A stretch of DNA of 43,545 nt from Candidatus Bathycorpusculum termitum (GCA_031254875.1 JAIRTW010000001.1:1-43545), one strand, 5' to 3'. Positions 1 to 8,767 are shown, counted from the stretch's first letter. Notes: a model not told the origin generated them from the letters alone. A program made the numbers and translations.

Positions 1-116
1 TTCTTTTTTTCTCCTTTGAGCGGCGATAACTCTGCTTTTAGAGTTACCAAGCGCTCTATGAGTTAATCCAGTCGTTTAATATTTAAATTAAAGCCATAAG
101 TTTCACTTATGACAAA
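1..116 (-). promoter_or_regulatory. Promoter and structured leader of an off-window minus-strand gene (cassette copy 1)
   Basis: Read on the minus strand this stretch is near-identical in layout to 43344-43463. In order it shows the dyad CATAAGT-GAA-ACTTATG (111-95), a TATA-like AT run (about 90-76), the hairpin AACTCT-AAAAGC-AGAGTT (45-28) extended by GAGCG/CGCTC outer arms, and a Shine-Dalgarno AAAGGAG (17-11). By comparison with copy 2, the start codon should lie a few bases to the left of position 1. The gene it drives is not visible. Two bases differ in the upper stem between the copies, and both changes keep G-T (G-U) pairing, which argues for an RNA structure. Confidence 0.75.
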
Positions 117-119
117 CCA

Positions 120-870
120 GTAATTATTTCAAACGTTAAATCCTTGTTTTGTTTGAATAATAACTGTTATACCCGCCAGGCGCCATTAATAATTTAATCC
201 CTACGTTGCAAGTTTTTGGTAATATGTGGGTCTAATTTTTTGGTTGCGTCTTCTAATCGGCTACTTTCCCTTTCTATATACCGCTAAATGATTGCCGTAT
301 TTGGGCTTAAGCATTTTCTTTCAGCACACCATAAACACGCTGGTTACAATACCTACCAACAAAATGTTGAGCAAAATCTCAAGACCCACAGATTCTAAGA
401 TAGAGCAGGTAAGTGCCGTCTTATCGTTTTCTACAGCAGGTTTACACGAGTAGAAAAATCCCGGCACCTTACTGCTCGTCAGCAGTAGGTTTCAGAGGTC
501 TCTCCCTCATATTCAAATTTAAATGCATCACAGGATAGGAGCCCCTTAAACCACTTATCATGAGGAACATAGAGTAAAATTATCCCGTGTTAACTCGTTG
601 GGATGTCCTTTTGGTTCTCTTGTTACGTGTGGCCTTGTAAACCACAATGGTAATACTAAACATAGCAAAGTCGTGACAGGACTTTTTGAGGCTGTGCAGG
701 TTTTTGTTGGGCCACAGTAAAAAGCCGCTGGGCCACCAGGTCATTTTTGTGAATGTGGATTCAACAAAATATAAAACACCACCACACAATTAATCAATAG
801 TGGTCAAATCATAATTTTTGGCGGGCAAGCTTTAACTCAAGAGAATTCAACATACTACACAGAGCACCTT
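120..870. other. Gene-free stretch upstream of the transporter gene
   Basis: I see no convincing coding sequence here. Open frames on the minus strand (580-789, and an open stretch ending with a stop at 321-323 that would encode a hydrophobic helix) lack ribosome binding sites and family resemblance. The only strong structure is the hairpin at 403-477, listed separately. Confidence 0.5.
403..477. ncRNA. Candidate structured RNA or long hairpin
   Basis: A long imperfect inverted repeat. GAGCAG (403-408) pairs with CTGCTC (472-477), TAAG (410-413) with CTTA (468-471), and TGCCG (414-418) with CGGCA (462-466), with one-base bulges at 409 and 467. Inside it a second helix pairs TTCTAC (429-434) with GTAGAA (450-455) around a 15-base loop. 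That is 21 base pairs in about 75 bases, in a gene-free region. No oligo-T tract follows, so it is not a simple terminator, and no known family is recognised. Strand is unknown because both strands fold. Confidence 0.4.
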
Positions 871-876
871 AGGAGG
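871..876 (+). promoter_or_regulatory. Shine-Dalgarno AGGAGG for the transporter gene
   Basis: A perfect AGGAGG lies eight bases before an ATA codon at 885. That codon is in frame with the transporter and is followed by family-like N-terminal residues. It lies about 80 bases before the first in-frame ATG/GTG/TTG (GTG at 957), so it suggests that translation starts upstream of 957. Confidence 0.5.
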
Positions 877-956
877 CCGCGGGTATAGCACATGGAGGTA
901 TCTTTCAAAGTTTCTTTGGAACGTTTAAAGAGACCACCCTAGCATGTGTCCTTGAT

Positions 957-2078
957 GTGGGCGGTTTACTCGCCGGCTTTATGATTGCACTACAACTAGA
1001 TATTTTTACTAACACATCCTGGGCTATAGCGCTCTATCCCGCGGTAATCAGTGTAAAAGCCATTATCACCGGTCTGCTCACAGGACGCTTAAGCACTGCA
1101 CTCCACTTGGGAACGGTTTATCCCCGCTTTTTTGGCAACACAAAAAGCTTCTACAAGCTCATCAGAGCCATGATTGTTCTAACCCTGGGAACAAGCGCAA
1201 CCATCAGCTTAGTTGCAATGCTGTTTGGTACGCTGTTTTGGGGAGTCACAATCAGCGAGTTCTCCGCCATACTCACAGTTATGGTTGCCACCCTGTCACT
1301 GGGATTGCTGATTACGCTGATAACTATTAAATTCACTTTTATCTCCTTCAAAAGAAGTCTAGATTCCGACACAATCGTCTACCCTGCAGTTTCCATCTTA
1401 GCCAATATAGTCATGACTTTCATCTACATAGGTGTCCTCCACCTGTATTTCTCAGTTGGACAATGGACAATTATCCTCTTTGGTTTAATCAATGTGCTCT
1501 TAGTACTGTTTATTTTACCCCTAAACGCACAAGACAAGGAATTCCGCCAAATCATCAAAGAATCTCTGCCCACTATGCTTTTAGTTGCTTTTCTGGTAAA
1601 TATAACAGGAACATTTCTCAAAGGCATAAGCAACGTTGTCGGCAACAGCAGAGAAATCTATACTATTTATCCTGCCATGATTGACATGATGGGTGATGCG
1701 GGTTTAGTTGTGAGTTCTGCGGCTACTGTGAAACTTACGCTGGGAGTTTTATCGCCGAGTTTTTGGGCTATTAAGAATCATGCAAAAAACATTCTAAGTG
1801 CGTGGGCATCAACGCTTATGCTCTTTGTGGTTTTGGCGGTGTTGTCGCTGGCAATCAATGGCATCTTTACTGCGGAGGCATTGGGCAGTTTATTGCTGAT
1901 CCTTCTGGTTTCAAACGTGATTGCCTTTGCGGCCATTGTGCTGGTGCCCTTTGCCATCGCGATTTTAACGTTTAAACACGGTTTGGATCCTGATAATTTT
2001 ACCATCCCACTTGTAAACACCTTAGCTGATGCTCTAACCACCATAGCCCTGTTTATCGCATTGCTGTTGCTGTTTTAG
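957..2078 (+). CDS. SLC41/MgtE-type divalent cation transporter (start uncertain, probably further upstream)
   Basis: A very hydrophobic protein with about ten predicted membrane helices in two halves of about 190 residues. This is the duplicated MgtE membrane domain typical of SLC41-like proteins without cytosolic N and CBS domains. Each half carries a GLLTGRLSTALHLG- or DMMGDAGLV-like polar segment of the kind that lines the Mg2+ pore. The expected role is Mg2+ or other divalent cation transport across the cell membrane. GTG 957 is the first conventional start, but the open frame runs back to a stop at 870-872. The residues encoded just before 957 (SFFGTFKETTLACVLDV) look like the normal N-terminus leading into GGLLAG. 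The true start may be ATA 885 behind AGGAGG. The gene 57 bases downstream encodes a PhoU/RCK-C protein, a common partner. Confidence 0.85.
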   Translation: MGGLLAGFMIALQLDIFTNTSWAIALYPAVISVKAIITGLLTGRLSTALHLGTVYPRFFGNTKSFYKLIRAMIVLTLGTSATISLVAMLFGTLFWGVTISEFSAILTVMVATLSLGLLITLITIKFTFISFKRSLDSDTIVYPAVSILANIVMTFIYIGVLHLYFSVGQWTIILFGLINVLLVLFILPLNAQDKEFRQIIKESLPTMLLVAFLVNITGTFLKGISNVVGNSREIYTIYPAMIDMMGDAGLVVSSAATVKLTLGVLSPSFWAIKNHAKNILSAWASTLMLFVVLAVLSLAINGIFTAEALGSLLLILLVSNVIAFAAIVLVPFAIAILTFKHGLDPDNFTIPLVNTLADALTTIALFIALLLLF

Positions 2079-2135
2079 AGAGCATAACTAAAATATGTTA
2101 GAACCGGCATTCTTTGGTGGGGCGCTCTATAAAAG

Positions 2136-3338
2136 TTGCATCAGTTCGAGAAAGTGGAGTATAAACCAATACCGGTCCGAGAGTTACTTTTAGAAATGAA
2201 AAACATCTCTGAATTAATGATTGACCTCGCTTATTCTGCAGCACTATATAACGATAAAGACTTAGCGGAAGATGTGTTAGCGCTGGAAGCCAGAGTAGAC
2301 AATTTAGCTTACTTGCTAGAGATGGAAATTATGCTTGCGACAAGAGACCCCAAAGACGCAGAACAACTTATAGGGGTTTCAACAGTTGCTGCATCGGCGG
2401 ATAAAATTTCTGATGCCGCAGGTGACATAGCTACAATAGTAGCCAGTAGTATCGGTATCCATCCGATCATTGGTGAAATCTTTGAAAAAGTAGAAGAACG
2501 TCTCACAAAAGTCACCGTGAAACCCAACTCGAGCTTGATTGAGAAACAAATCAGCGAACTTGACTTGGCGGCAAGCATGGGTGTAGACATAATTGCCATC
2601 CGGCGTAACCATGATTGGATACTTAACCCCAACAAGCAGGAACGGGTCTACCAAGGCGACATCCTCATCACACGCGGTGCACCATCAGGCATAGAGGAAT
2701 TCAAGGATTTAGCCGAAGGTAATCTAACCACGCTAGATACAGAAAATCGTGTCAAGTTCGAAGAGATTGTTTCACGTTTTGTAGAACTGAAAGATACTTC
2801 AGAGTTGATGATGGATTTAGCGTATTCCGCCTTGTTGCTTAATAGTAAAGATCTTGCAGAAGAAGTTGAGCGGCTTGAAGAACGTATGGATGATATGCAT
2901 ACACGGTTTGAGCTACTGGCTTTAACAAGTGGTTTTAAGAAAGAAGAAGCCTCGGGCTTTTTAGGATTAATACGTCTTGGTGTGGCAACAGAAAGAATCG
3001 CTGATGCCGCCGCGGAAATGGCGGAGGTCGTATTGCGGGGTATTGAACCGCATCCCATCCTAAAGTTAACTATCAAAGAAGCTGAAGAAACCGTCACACA
3101 AGCCAGTGTCACTGCAGATTCGCCGTTGATAGGCAAGAGCCTAAAGGAGGCAAGGGTACATGACGAAACAGGCATGTGGATACTTGTTATAAAACGTGAT
3201 GACCGATGCGTACGCCCAAAACCCGACACAAAAATTCAAGTCGGTGACACACTGGTTGCCAGTGGATATGCCGAGGGTACAGATGCACTAAAGAACCTAG
3301 CATCACCAACACAAACCGACGATTCAGATGATACATAA
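2136..3338 (+). CDS. Tandem PhoU/RCK-C (TrkA-C) domain protein, probable transporter regulator
   Basis: About 400 residues built as an internal duplication. A PhoU-like helical domain (about 10-115) is followed by an RCK-C/TrkA-C domain (about 125-195, ending near YQGDILITRG), then a second PhoU-like domain (about 205-310) and a second RCK-C (about 315-390, ending IQVGDTLVASG). MIDLAYSAALYNDKDLAE in the first half repeats as MMDLAYSALLLNSKDLAE in the second. RCK-C domains bind small ligands and gate ion channels and transporters. Lying directly after the MgtE-like gene, it is probably the cytosolic regulatory partner of that transporter (inference). TTG 2136 is used as start; GTG 2154 in the same frame is an equally plausible, nearly leaderless start after the TATA-like CTATAAAAG at 2127-2135. 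Confidence 0.82.
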   Translation: MHQFEKVEYKPIPVRELLLEMKNISELMIDLAYSAALYNDKDLAEDVLALEARVDNLAYLLEMEIMLATRDPKDAEQLIGVSTVAASADKISDAAGDIATIVASSIGIHPIIGEIFEKVEERLTKVTVKPNSSLIEKQISELDLAASMGVDIIAIRRNHDWILNPNKQERVYQGDILITRGAPSGIEEFKDLAEGNLTTLDTENRVKFEEIVSRFVELKDTSELMMDLAYSALLLNSKDLAEEVERLEERMDDMHTRFELLALTSGFKKEEASGFLGLIRLGVATERIADAAAEMAEVVLRGIEPHPILKLTIKEAEETVTQASVTADSPLIGKSLKEARVHDETGMWILVIKRDDRCVRPKPDTKIQVGDTLVASGYAEGTDALKNLASPTQTDDSDDT

Positions 3339-3478
3339 GCATATTACGCATAAATAAAAGACCACACGTCTAGAATTTAGGAATTTTACTGGCTCATTCA
3401 GCAATAAAACCAGCGGCGCCTATGAACGAGCAAGAATGAAAAAATTGAAAGGAAAAATAAAATTTAGAGAAAAGAAAA

Positions 3479-3826
3479 TTATTTCTTTTTCTTAACGGCC
3501 GCTTCTTCGGTGGATTCTGTTTCATCAGCCACTATTGTTTCTGCTTCTTTTTTGTCTTCGATTTCAGTTGTGATTTCTTCGATTGGTTTTGGCGGGGGTG
3601 TTGTTGCCATCGTCCAGCCGATCCAGGCACCTATAACGAGGATAGCGACAAAAGCTATCATAACCGGCAAGGCGATAAGCCAGTATTGAACAGTCGCGGC
3701 AGAACCAATGTTAAGCCATGGCTGAATAAATCGTTCATAACCGAAGAGCGCAAACAAATAAACGATAGCGACGACTGTGCAGACTAGGAGTATTGCTCCA
3801 CCTATTGCTTGATCTTTGCTAACCAT
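3479..3826 (-). CDS. Small membrane protein with charged C-terminal tail
   Basis: 115 residues with two predicted membrane helices (about 8-30 and 48-72). A proline-rich linker (TTPPPKPIEE) follows, and then a strongly acidic and lysine-rich tail ending in KKKK. I do not recognise a functional family. The layout suggests a membrane-anchored protein with a disordered cytosolic tail. The ATG start is supported by GGTGA eight bases upstream. It stands alone between the PhoU/RCK-C gene (convergent) and the ahcY-like gene (same strand, about 80 bases upstream). Confidence 0.65.
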   Translation of the reverse strand: MVSKDQAIGGAILLVCTVVAIVYLFALFGYERFIQPWLNIGSAATVQYWLIALPVMIAFVAILVIGAWIGWTMATTPPPKPIEEITTEIEDKKEAETIVADETESTEEAAVKKKK

Positions 3827-3905
3827 TTAGTGATTCACCACTTTAGTAGCCATTGTATTCGATCAATCAATTTAAAGTTTGCCATGTTTCCGATACAGCG
3901 CCTCA

Positions 3906-5162
3906 TTAGGTTGTTCCCAGTTCCCAGGTTGAGAGGTACTTTTTCTGCTCTTCAGTCAACTCGTCGATCTTGACACCCATGGTCTGCAGTTTCAGCTCTG
4001 CAATTTTCTCGTCGATGTCTTTAGGCACCACGTAAACTTTGGTCTCTAACTTATCGGATTTAGTTATGTATTCAGCGCACAAAGCTTGATTGGCAAAGGA
4101 CATATCCATGACTTCGGAGGGGTGGCCTTCAGCCGCGGCGAGATTTACGAGTCTGCCTTCTGCGAGGAGATAGAGGTTTCGGCCGTCTTTGAGTTTGTAT
4201 TCCTCCATGTTGGGTCGCATCGTACGGTGAGAGATTGACAGTGTTTCCAAATCAGGGATGTTTATTTCGACGTTAAAGTGACCACTGTTGCACATAATCG
4301 CACCGTCTTTCATTTTTTCAAAGTGTTCTTTGCGCAAAACATGAATGTTGCCTGTGGCAGTGACAAAGATATCGCCGATGGATGCGGCCTCAGACATGGA
4401 CATAACCCGCAGACCGTTCATGACTGCTTCTAATGCACGGGTTGGTTGTACCTCGGTGACTATAACATTTGCACCTAAGCCCTGTGCACGCATGGCGATG
4501 CCTCTGCTACACCAACCGTAGCCGCCGACTACAAAGGTTTTACCGGCTAAAAGAACTGAAGTTGCGCGCAGGATACCATCGATGGTGCTTTGGCCTGTAC
4601 CGTAACGGTTGTCAAAGAGATATTTAGTGAGAGCTTCGTTGACAGCTACTATGGGGTATTTGAGGCTACCGTCTTGTTCCATGGCTTTTAGGCGGACTAC
4701 ACCTGTGGTTGTTTCCTCTGAACCTCCCTTGATGTTTTTGATGAGGTCTTGACGTTTACTGTGAAGCATACCTACGACGTCTGCACCATCGTCCATAGTG
4801 ATGGTTGGATTGTATTCGAGGACTTTTTCGATGCATCTGTAGTAGTCTTCGGTGTTTTGGCCTCTCCAAGCAAACACGTGTACACCGCTGTCTGCCAATG
4901 CGGCGGCTACATCGTCTTGTGTTGAGAGTGGATTTGAGCCGCATAAGGCGACTTTTGCGCCGCCGGCGATGAGAACGTTGATGAGGACCGCAGTTTCTTT
5001 GGTGACGTGGAGGCATGCAACAAGAGTTTGACCTTCGAGCGGTTTCTCTTTTTCGAACCTTTGTTTGATGATATTTAGAACAGGCATGTGCTTGGTTGCC
5101 CATTCAATCTGTAAGTGACCTTGGGGGGCTAATTTTATGTCTTTAACTTCATAGTTTTCCAT
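3906..5162 (-). CDS. ahcY: S-adenosyl-L-homocysteine hydrolase
   Basis: A 418-residue adenosylhomocysteinase, which cleaves S-adenosylhomocysteine to adenosine and homocysteine in the cytosol and so relieves product inhibition of methyltransferases. Family landmarks are the N-terminal substrate domain ([30 protein letters not shown]), DNRYGTGQS before the NAD domain, the NAD-binding [19 protein letters not shown] near residue 213, and the conserved NSGHFNVEI. The protein stops at about STWELGTT and lacks the PDHYRY-type tail of bacterial and eukaryotic enzymes, as expected for archaeal forms. An AAGGAG five bases before the ATG fixes the start. Many methyltransferase genes in this window would feed this enzyme. 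Confidence 0.96.
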   Translation of the reverse strand: MENYEVKDIKLAPQGHLQIEWATKHMPVLNIIKQRFEKEKPLEGQTLVACLHVTKETAVLINVLIAGGAKVALCGSNPLSTQDDVAAALADSGVHVFAWRGQNTEDYYRCIEKVLEYNPTITMDDGADVVGMLHSKRQDLIKNIKGGSEETTTGVVRLKAMEQDGSLKYPIVAVNEALTKYLFDNRYGTGQSTIDGILRATSVLLAGKTFVVGGYGWCSRGIAMRAQGLGANVIVTEVQPTRALEAVMNGLRVMSMSEAASIGDIFVTATGNIHVLRKEHFEKMKDGAIMCNSGHFNVEINIPDLETLSISHRTMRPNMEEYKLKDGRNLYLLAEGRLVNLAAAEGHPSEVMDMSFANQALCAEYITKSDKLETKVYVVPKDIDEKIAELKLQTMGVKIDELTEEQKKYLSTWELGTT

Positions 5163-5237
5163 GATAGCTCCTTCTCTTAACGAGAGTGGGGAGTTCTCCT
5201 TATTTAGAATTTACCTACTTTCCATAAGGTGTAAGGT

Positions 5238-5909
5238 GTGGCGGATTTCTTTGCTGGAAAGGTTAAAGTACACCCTACTAAGCTAACTCTAAAGAGGCGC
5301 ATATATTTGAAGAAGCCTTTTGCCGATTTTATAGAAACGAAACTTGAACTCCCCGCCTTGGTGATCACCTGCGGCTTGCCTGCAGGCTTCAAAACGGGAG
5401 TGGCCGAGGAAATCTCAAAAATCAAGGGTTATCCGATTTTGCGTAGCGACATGATTCGGCTTGAAGTCCTAAAAGGTAAAGACATCTTTGACCCAAAAGT
5501 TGCAGGTAACATAAACAATCGACTGGCGGTCTATGAGGAAATGTTTAGGCGGGCAAACACATTAGCCGCTAAAGGAAGCGGCGTCATCTTGGATGCCACC
5601 TTTATCACTCAAGAGCTCCGCGAACGCGCCGCAGAGATAGCAACAAAGAACTGTTTGGCATTTGCCATCTTTGAAACCAGTTGTCCTCAAGAAACCGCGC
5701 TATCCCGAATCCGAAACCGAAACAAAGAAAAGTATGAATCCAATGCTCTAACCGAAGAAGCCTACTGGGCAAACAAAAGCAAATTTGAACCCATAAACAT
5801 TGATGTTATAAAAGAAAAATTTCCTGCACTAAAAATTGTGCATTTAACGGTTGATACCGGCCAGTGTGGGATGACTAATTGGGTTATAACTAAAGAAGAA
5901 AAAAGGTAG
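5238..5909 (+). CDS. P-loop kinase, AAA_33/COG0645-like
   Basis: 223 residues. A P-loop GLPAGFKTG sits near residue 56, an ILDATFI segment near 115, and an arginine-containing lid (RIRNRNKEKY) near 155, as in predicted nucleotide or small-molecule kinases of the zeta-toxin/polynucleotide-kinase-like group. The substrate is unknown. In many bacteria this domain is fused to a COG2187 aminoglycoside-phosphotransferase-like domain; here a COG2187-like protein is encoded at 6784-7791, just past the PHP gene, which hints at a split version of the pair. The start is GTG with AAGGTG seven bases upstream. It lies 11 bases before the PHP gene, so the two are probably cotranscribed. Confidence 0.75.
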   Translation: MADFFAGKVKVHPTKLTLKRRIYLKKPFADFIETKLELPALVITCGLPAGFKTGVAEEISKIKGYPILRSDMIRLEVLKGKDIFDPKVAGNINNRLAVYEEMFRRANTLAAKGSGVILDATFITQELRERAAEIATKNCLAFAIFETSCPQETALSRIRNRNKEKYESNALTEEAYWANKSKFEPINIDVIKEKFPALKIVHLTVDTGQCGMTNWVITKEEKR

Positions 5910-5920
5910 GAGGGTTTCAC

Positions 5921-6787
5921 TTGACGATTGATTTACATATTCATTCCTCGGCATCGGATGGCAAATTTAGCGTTCAAGAAATTCTCAACGAAGCCAAAGT
6001 CAGAGGTATCATCTTTTTATCCATAACCAACCATGACAACATCAGCGGTCAAACTCAAGCTATCACCGAAGCAAAAAAAGCAAACATTCACTATATCAGC
6101 GGTGTAGAGTTAAATGTCACCTTCGCTAACCAAAAATACAAAGACTGCAAAGCGTTTTCACTGGATTTTTTGGGCTACCAATTCAACCCCAACAACCAAG
6201 CACTTCAAAATAAGCTTGCACTGATGACCCATTACCGCCAAGAACGAGCAACAAAAATCCTCCAAAACCTCAACACCGAATTCGAAAAAGAAAACATTCC
6301 ACCCCTAACAGAGGAGGATCTACACAGAATTGAAGAAACCGTCGAAGGTTCCCTAGGAAGACCCCACATCGCTGATTATCTCATCAAAAAAAAAATCGTA
6401 ACCAACCGACAAGAAGCCTTCGACAAATACCTCATAAAAGGCGATGTCCCAAAATATCCTCTGCATTTAGAGGAAGCCTCAAAACTCATCCGAGACGCGG
6501 GAGGAAAACTTGTGCTTGCCCATCCAAGTGATGCCTGCGGAACTTCACTGCAACCAATAACCCAGATGCCACAAGAACAGACAAAAATAATCCAAGAGAT
6601 TATGATATACTATATTGATGGTATAGAATGCTGGCATCCAAGTCATACACCAAAAACCACCAACCACTACGTCAAATTCGCAAAAGAACACAACTTGCTC
6701 ATGACAGGGGGTAGCGACTGCCACCAAAAACCCATCAGCATGGGCACCGTTAAAGTCCCCAACTGGACAATAGATCAGTTCCACTAG
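5921..6787 (+). CDS. PHP-domain metal-dependent phosphoesterase
   Basis: 288 residues with the PHP metal-binding pattern: DLHIHSSASDG at the N-terminus, then ITNHDN, a GVELN glutamate, LAHPSD and the C-terminal GGSDCHQ. These proteins hydrolyse phosphoesters such as nucleoside 3',5'-bisphosphates or RNA ends; the exact substrate cannot be told from sequence. The start is TTG with GGAGG seven bases upstream, leaving no ambiguity. It overlaps the stop of the convergent downstream gene by four bases (CTAG serves both strands). Confidence 0.88.
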   Translation: MTIDLHIHSSASDGKFSVQEILNEAKVRGIIFLSITNHDNISGQTQAITEAKKANIHYISGVELNVTFANQKYKDCKAFSLDFLGYQFNPNNQALQNKLALMTHYRQERATKILQNLNTEFEKENIPPLTEEDLHRIEETVEGSLGRPHIADYLIKKKIVTNRQEAFDKYLIKGDVPKYPLHLEEASKLIRDAGGKLVLAHPSDACGTSLQPITQMPQEQTKIIQEIMIYYIDGIECWHPSHTPKTTNHYVKFAKEHNLLMTGGSDCHQKPISMGTVKVPNWTIDQFH

Positions 6788-7791
6788 AGACTCTTTGCGT
6801 ACTCTGCAGCCAATCGGAAATACACTGAGGCCTCTGTAATTGCTGTCGCTTTATCCTGCACACTTATATTTGAGTCGTCTATGCGGAAACTGACAACTTT
6901 ACCCCGTACATAAGCACGATAGCATTTGTAGAAAGGCAACATCGAAGCCAAAGAGGCGTCTTTTGAGTAGGCGGTGTATTGTTTGATGAAATAATTGGAT
7001 AGGGCACTTTGGTTTTGGTAGTCAAGATCCATAGCCAAAAAGGCTACATCGGAGGCGGTGTCACTGTAGCGGAAACGGTCGTTGAATTCGATGGCGTCAA
7101 ATATACAAATTTGATCCGTGACAAAGATGTTGCTTGAGTATAGGTCACCATGGCAATCGCGCACCCGTCCATCAGCAATGCGCCCCTCAAAAAGAACCTC
7201 GTTTTTGTCCATGAAGTTATTGATTTTTTGTTGTATAAAATCATAATAATTTTTGGGGATGGTTTGGTCGATATATTTTTGGGTTTGGATAAAGTTTTCA
7301 ATCCAATTCGTTCGCACAATTTCCAATCTGCCAAATGCACTTATCTCAGGACTAGTCTGTGCCTCGGAGTGGAAGTTGGCAATTATAGCCGCAAGTCTAT
7401 CGAGGATGGGGTTATCTATTTTGCCCTCCTGTAATAACTGAACCATAAGCCGCTCCTGGGGCAAGCGCCGCATCTTAACCGCATACTCAACAGTTTCACC
7501 ATCACCGCCTATCCTAAGCGCGCCCGACTTGTTGATGGAAACTACTTCGAGGTAGAGGTATGGACACAGCCTACGGTTGAGTTGGAGTTCTTTTTCACAG
7601 TAGATATGGCGCTTCTCAAGGGTGGAGAAATCTAGAAACCCAAAGTTTACGGGTTTTTTAATTTTGTAAACGTATTTTTCGGTGAGGAAGACAAATGAGA
7701 TATGGGTTTGGATGAGTTCTATTTTGCTGACTGGTTCAGGGTAGGTTTCAGGTTTTAGCATGGCTTCAACTACGGGGTTTGTGGTTTGCAT
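6784..7791 (-). CDS. Aminoglycoside-phosphotransferase-like kinase (COG2187-like)
   Basis: 335 residues from the chosen ATG. A protein-kinase-like fold is indicated by the N-lobe segment YVYKIKKPVNFGFLDFST, the catalytic DCHGDLYSSNIF (HGDL type) and the metal-binding FDAIEFNDRFRYSDTASD. These residues match the uncharacterised aminoglycoside-phosphotransferase family COG2187, whose natural substrate is unknown; antibiotic resistance should not be inferred. The open frame extends about 57 codons further upstream, but AAGGA seven bases before ATG 7791 and the domain boundary favour the shorter form. Its usual fusion partner, a COG0645-like P-loop kinase, is encoded nearby at 5238-5909. Confidence 0.8.
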   Translation of the reverse strand: MQTTNPVVEAMLKPETYPEPVSKIELIQTHISFVFLTEKYVYKIKKPVNFGFLDFSTLEKRHIYCEKELQLNRRLCPYLYLEVVSINKSGALRIGGDGETVEYAVKMRRLPQERLMVQLLQEGKIDNPILDRLAAIIANFHSEAQTSPEISAFGRLEIVRTNWIENFIQTQKYIDQTIPKNYYDFIQQKINNFMDKNEVLFEGRIADGRVRDCHGDLYSSNIFVTDQICIFDAIEFNDRFRYSDTASDVAFLAMDLDYQNQSALSNYFIKQYTAYSKDASLASMLPFYKCYRAYVRGKVVSFRIDDSNISVQDKATAITEASVYFRLAAEYAKSL

Positions 7792-7988
7792 GTTGATGTC
7801 CTTAAGAGTATTCTGTAAGGCGGCAACCAATAAACATAGGGGTTGAAGTGTTAGCAGACGCGGCTGGCGGGCTTGATAGGGATGTATTTGATTTGTTGGA
7901 GAAGTGGGGATAATAATTAGTCTGAGCGTAAAGAATAAGAGAAAAGCGCTGATAAACAGCAACGTTTTTTGTTGAAAAAAACCGTCGA

Positions 7989-8615
7989 TTATGTTGGTTT
8001 GAAGTTTTTTACGTAACCAAGAACGCGGGTGGCCTCTTCGTTTGAAATGTGTCCATGTTCAACCAGTGATGTTACGATATCGGTGATTTTAGCTAAGGCA
8101 TGAATTTGGTAACCGAGTTTTTCAAGATTTTCTCTACCGCCGTGTTCCCGATTCACTACGACCAACATATGTTTAATGGATGCACCCAGCTCCACAAGCG
8201 GCTTTATGCCTTCGAGTTTAGACAACCCTTCACTGATGACGTCATCAAAGAAGAGCACACTATCACCTCTAACTATATCGGCACCGGCGGTTCGGCCTGT
8301 GACTCCATAGGATTTTTCCTCTTTGCGCACGATAACACATGGCAGATCAAGTTTGGTAGCAATACTTGGGACAATGAGTGCTCCTTTGAGTTCAATGCTG
8401 GCTAACTTGTCGATATGTTCGGATACCATGATTTGACGGATTTTTTCTGCGGCAACCTCGACTATTATGTCGAGTTGTTTGGGTGCGGCTAGTACGCGGG
8501 ATAGATCTATGTAGTAGGGACTGATTACGCCGGATTTAATTTTGAAGCTACCAAATTTTAGGCATCCTGAGAGGTAGAGGGCATCTGCAATTTTATTGGT
8601 AGTAACTATAGACAT
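7989..8615 (-). CDS. pyrE: Orotate phosphoribosyltransferase
   Basis: 208 residues of the type I phosphoribosyltransferase fold. The N-terminal FGSFKIKSGVISPYYIDL is the orotate-binding segment, and VLFFDDVISEG is the PRPP-binding loop. The enzyme joins orotate to PRPP to give OMP in pyrimidine synthesis. The PRPP loop reads DDVISEG rather than the more usual EDVITTG. No OMP decarboxylase is fused to it or found nearby. The region before the ATG has no Shine-Dalgarno; instead a perfect dyad (8619-8636) sits three bases from the start codon. Confidence 0.85.
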   Translation of the reverse strand: MSIVTTNKIADALYLSGCLKFGSFKIKSGVISPYYIDLSRVLAAPKQLDIIVEVAAEKIRQIMVSEHIDKLASIELKGALIVPSIATKLDLPCVIVRKEEKSYGVTGRTAGADIVRGDSVLFFDDVISEGLSKLEGIKPLVELGASIKHMLVVVNREHGGRENLEKLGYQIHALAKITDIVTSLVEHGHISNEEATRVLGYVKNFKPT

Positions 8616-8618
8616 AGA

Positions 8619-8636
8619 TATTCACTTATGTGAATA
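8619..8636 (-). promoter_or_regulatory. Dyad at the pyrE start codon
   Basis: TATTCAC (8619-8625) and GTGAATA (8630-8636) are perfect seven-base arms around four bases, ending three bases before the pyrE ATG. It could be a repressor site overlapping the transcription start, or a translational hairpin. It occupies the position where a ribosome binding site would be expected. Confidence 0.5.
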
Positions 8637-8767
8637 GTTAACGCGGATTTAACCCTTTACGGCCATATACAACCACAAAAAAAGAAAAATATTTAATAGG
8701 TTAATAAAAAAGGTTCAACATATTGCAAGAAATCAACCAACTTGCTCGCTATGTTGTGTCTGTCAGA

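Noticed and set aside
321-500. Minus-strand open stretch whose end would encode a hydrophobic helix
   Set aside because: It has no start codon with a ribosome binding site and overlaps the 403-477 hairpin. A decayed gene end is possible but unsupported.
580-789. 69-codon minus-strand open frame rich in Trp and Lys
   Set aside because: No ribosome binding site, no family resemblance, no recognisable domain, and it lies in a stretch with other random open frames.
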